Assembly: GCA_964407265.1 (NCBI GenBank)
Contig: CAYOUV010000002.1
Location: forward strand, 1-64,000
Direction: 5' to 3'
DNA: 64,000 bases
DNA from: CAYOUV01 sp964407265
GTDB taxonomy: Bacteria > Chloroflexota > Anaerolineae > Anaerolineales > Villigracilaceae
The position numbers were made by a program, and so were the translations under genes. Shown in pieces: positions 62,886 to 64,000 of this stretch. The notes below the pieces were generated by a model. It was not told where the DNA came from and ran no database searches. It worked only from the letters and a program-made list of their open reading frames with translations. How positions within the stretch are numbered: the stretch's first letter is position 1; every line of letters begins with the position of its first letter.

Positions 62886-63536
62886 ATGAGCGAAAAAATA
62901 GAATTCACGCAAAATTATTCTGACCACAGCACCGATCGCGGGTTCCAGTTCGAGTTCAATTGCGACCGCTGTGGGACCGGCTATCGTACGCGTTTTCAGC
63001 CCTTCGCTGCCGGGACGATTTCGAGTGCGCTGGATACCGCCAGCAGCTTGTTCGGTGGAGTATTCAGCAGCGCCGCCAACGTAGGCGAACAGGTCCGCTC
63101 GGCTGGCTGGCAGAAGGCGCATGACGATGCCTTCATCAATGCCATGCAGGAGCTCAGGCCGGATTTTATTCAATGCCCGCGCTGCTCGTCCTGGGTCTGC
63201 AAGAAGAGCTGCTGGAATACCCAGCGCGGTTTATGCAAGGAATGTGCTCCTGACCTGGGTGTGGAAATGGCTGCCGCGCAGGCCAGCCGCACAACTGAGG
63301 AGATTTGGGCGCATTCCAAGATGGCCGAGGAAGACCGCGCCATGCTGAAGGATGAAAGCTGGCGGGCAGGCGTGCGTGCCACTTGCCCGAATTGCAACGC
63401 ACCTTTGGCGAAGAACGCCAAGTTCTGCCCGGAGTGCGGTGCTGCCATCAAAGCGGACAAGTTCTGCATCAACTGCGGGGCCAAGCTGGCGGAGGGCGCC
63501 AAGTTCTGCGCCGAGTGTGGCACCAAGCAGGAATAA
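62886..63536 (+). CDS. zinc-ribbon protein with three Cys4 modules
   Basis: A 216-residue protein. Zinc sites are visible at the N-terminus (CDRCGTGY), in the middle (CPRCSSWVCKKSCW, CKEC) and as a C-terminal double zinc ribbon (CPNCNAPL...CPECGAAI and CINCGAKL...CAECGTKQE). The part between about 45 and 75 is Ser/Ala/Gly-rich and possibly membrane-peripheral. Such proteins mediate protein or nucleic-acid contacts; function unknown. ATG at 62886 has GGAGGTGTCTCAG upstream, better than the TTG at 62871. Confidence 0.85.
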   Translation: MSEKIEFTQNYSDHSTDRGFQFEFNCDRCGTGYRTRFQPFAAGTISSALDTASSLFGGVFSSAANVGEQVRSAGWQKAHDDAFINAMQELRPDFIQCPRCSSWVCKKSCWNTQRGLCKECAPDLGVEMAAAQASRTTEEIWAHSKMAEEDRAMLKDESWRAGVRATCPNCNAPLAKNAKFCPECGAAIKADKFCINCGAKLAEGAKFCAECGTKQE

Positions 63537-63558
63537 TTGGAATAAAAGAATACTCAAA

Positions 63559-63593
63559 AGCTCGGACAGGTCTTTGACCCGTTCGGGCTTTTC
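63559..63593 (+). terminator. terminator of the zinc-ribbon gene
   Basis: A 12-bp stem with wobble pairs, AGCTCGGACAGG / CCCGTTCGGGCT, a 7-nt loop and TTTT, starting 22 bp after the stop codon. The 200 bp from here to the transporter gene contain no gene I can support. Confidence 0.7.
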
Positions 63594-63793
63594 CTCATAT
63601 AACTGAGGCCTGCTGCAACCGAGGGATTTAGCCCCGATCTGCCTGCTGCCCAAGCGCAGAGTTATCAAAGCGATTTGCCAGAGGCTGCGATTGACCCGGC
63701 AATTTTGGCGCATTTATTGGGAATCAAAGCAGCACCGGTTCTTGAAGACCCGAATGGGTTTCGATTAATTTGTGCGCAAGCAGGGCGGATTGC

Positions 63794-64000
63794 TTATAGT
63801 CCCCAGAAGAAATGCAGCCCCAACAAAATGGCGGGAATGAGCAGCAGGGTCAAGAGCCAGCCCTCGCGGAAAAAATCTTTGAAAGTATAGCCGCCCGAAC
63901 CCATCACGATCACATTGACCGGGTGTCCGATCGGAGTGGGAAAGGCCAGCGAACATCCCAGGGCAATCGCCATCAGCAACATATGCGGATCGGTGCTGGT
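63794..64000 (-). CDS. SLC13/ArsB-type transporter, C-terminal part (window edge)
   Basis: The last 68 codons of a minus-strand gene that enters from the right edge. The sequence PHMLLMAIALGCSLAF, TPIGHPVNVIVMGSGGYTF and two final helices (GWLLTLLLIPAILLGLHFFW) is the C-terminal bundle of the ion-transporter superfamily that includes SLC13 dicarboxylate and TrkA-C-containing anion permeases. PTPIGHPVN is the second hairpin Asn-Pro-type motif. The N-terminal part is outside the window, so substrate class cannot be judged. Confidence 0.8.
   Translation of the reverse strand, partial: TSTDPHMLLMAIALGCSLAFPTPIGHPVNVIVMGSGGYTFKDFFREGWLLTLLLIPAILLGLHFFWGL

Noticed and set aside
63594..63793. plus-strand frame with family-like stretch (LPEAAIDPAILAHLLGI) after the zinc-ribbon gene
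   Set aside because: There is no ATG or ribosome-binding site, and its 3' part overlaps the transporter gene on the other strand; too little to call a gene or remnant.

Overview
The window looks like a scaffolded draft genome (two runs of exactly 100 N) of a Chloroflexota bacterium, most likely class Anaerolineae. That placement is inferred from the gene mix, not from a marker gene: lipoproteins with Thr/Pro/Ala linkers behind a lipobox, BMP-type nucleoside ABC transporters, a small RRM RNA-binding protein, paired CarD-like regulators, a heliorhodopsin and a mid-50s G+C. No rRNA, tRNA, CRISPR array, prophage or insertion sequence was recognised.

Layout. (1) 1-6.1 kb, minus strand: envelope and export genes (two secreted or lipoprotein-like proteins, a small membrane protein, a dihaem cytochrome c, a DsbA-like thiol oxidoreductase, a GH5-like glycosidase with a discoidin domain). 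(2) 6.3-11 kb: an RNA and cold-stress neighbourhood with RhlE helicase, an RRM protein plus the decayed remnant of a second one, two tandem CarD-like proteins and a cold-shock protein. (3) 12.1-36.2 kb: a large purine-scavenging and purine-degradation region. It holds 8-oxoguanine deaminase, adenine deaminase, a GntR regulator, an aspartate-carbamoyltransferase-like protein, a YgeW-like knotted carbamoyltransferase, carbamate kinase, two complete BMP/nucleoside ABC transporters, a second GntR regulator, and a two-gene xanthine dehydrogenase (FAD subunit plus a fused 2Fe-2S/molybdopterin subunit). The logic resembles anaerobic urate/purine catabolism, where a carbamoyl group is finally passed to ADP by carbamate kinase. 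(4) 36.3-39.6 kb: threonine synthase, an AI-2E-type permease and a family 2 glycosyltransferase.

(5) 39.8-56.8 kb: a light-response locus. Seventeen minus-strand genes run nose to tail from crtI (55.7 kb) to a lycopene cyclase (39.8 kb): phytoene desaturase, a CarH-type B12 photoreceptor regulator with an extra C-terminal domain, an unknown polytopic membrane protein, DegV, four small or medium membrane proteins, a probable selenocysteine-containing peroxiredoxin, an SDR, a Rieske oxygenase, an MFS exporter, a heliorhodopsin, an uncharacterised protein, DNA photolyase, a cytochrome P450 and the cyclase. crtB diverges from crtI. The intergenic region holds two mirror-image promoters whose -35 boxes lie inside the arms of a perfect 12-bp inverted repeat, a strong candidate operator for the CarH-like protein. 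(6) 57-64 kb: a lipoprotein, a methyltransferase/P-loop/epimerase trio, a PLP-dependent TrpB-like enzyme, a zinc-ribbon protein and the end of an SLC13-type transporter.

Two observations join distant parts. An identical 14-nt sequence with a palindromic GTC-T-GAC core sits at the expected transcription start of both the purine operon (12.15 kb) and the PLP enzyme gene (61.17 kb), suggesting one GntR regulon. The N gap inside crtI is flanked by the same 55 bp on both sides, so it is an assembly artefact and crtI is intact.
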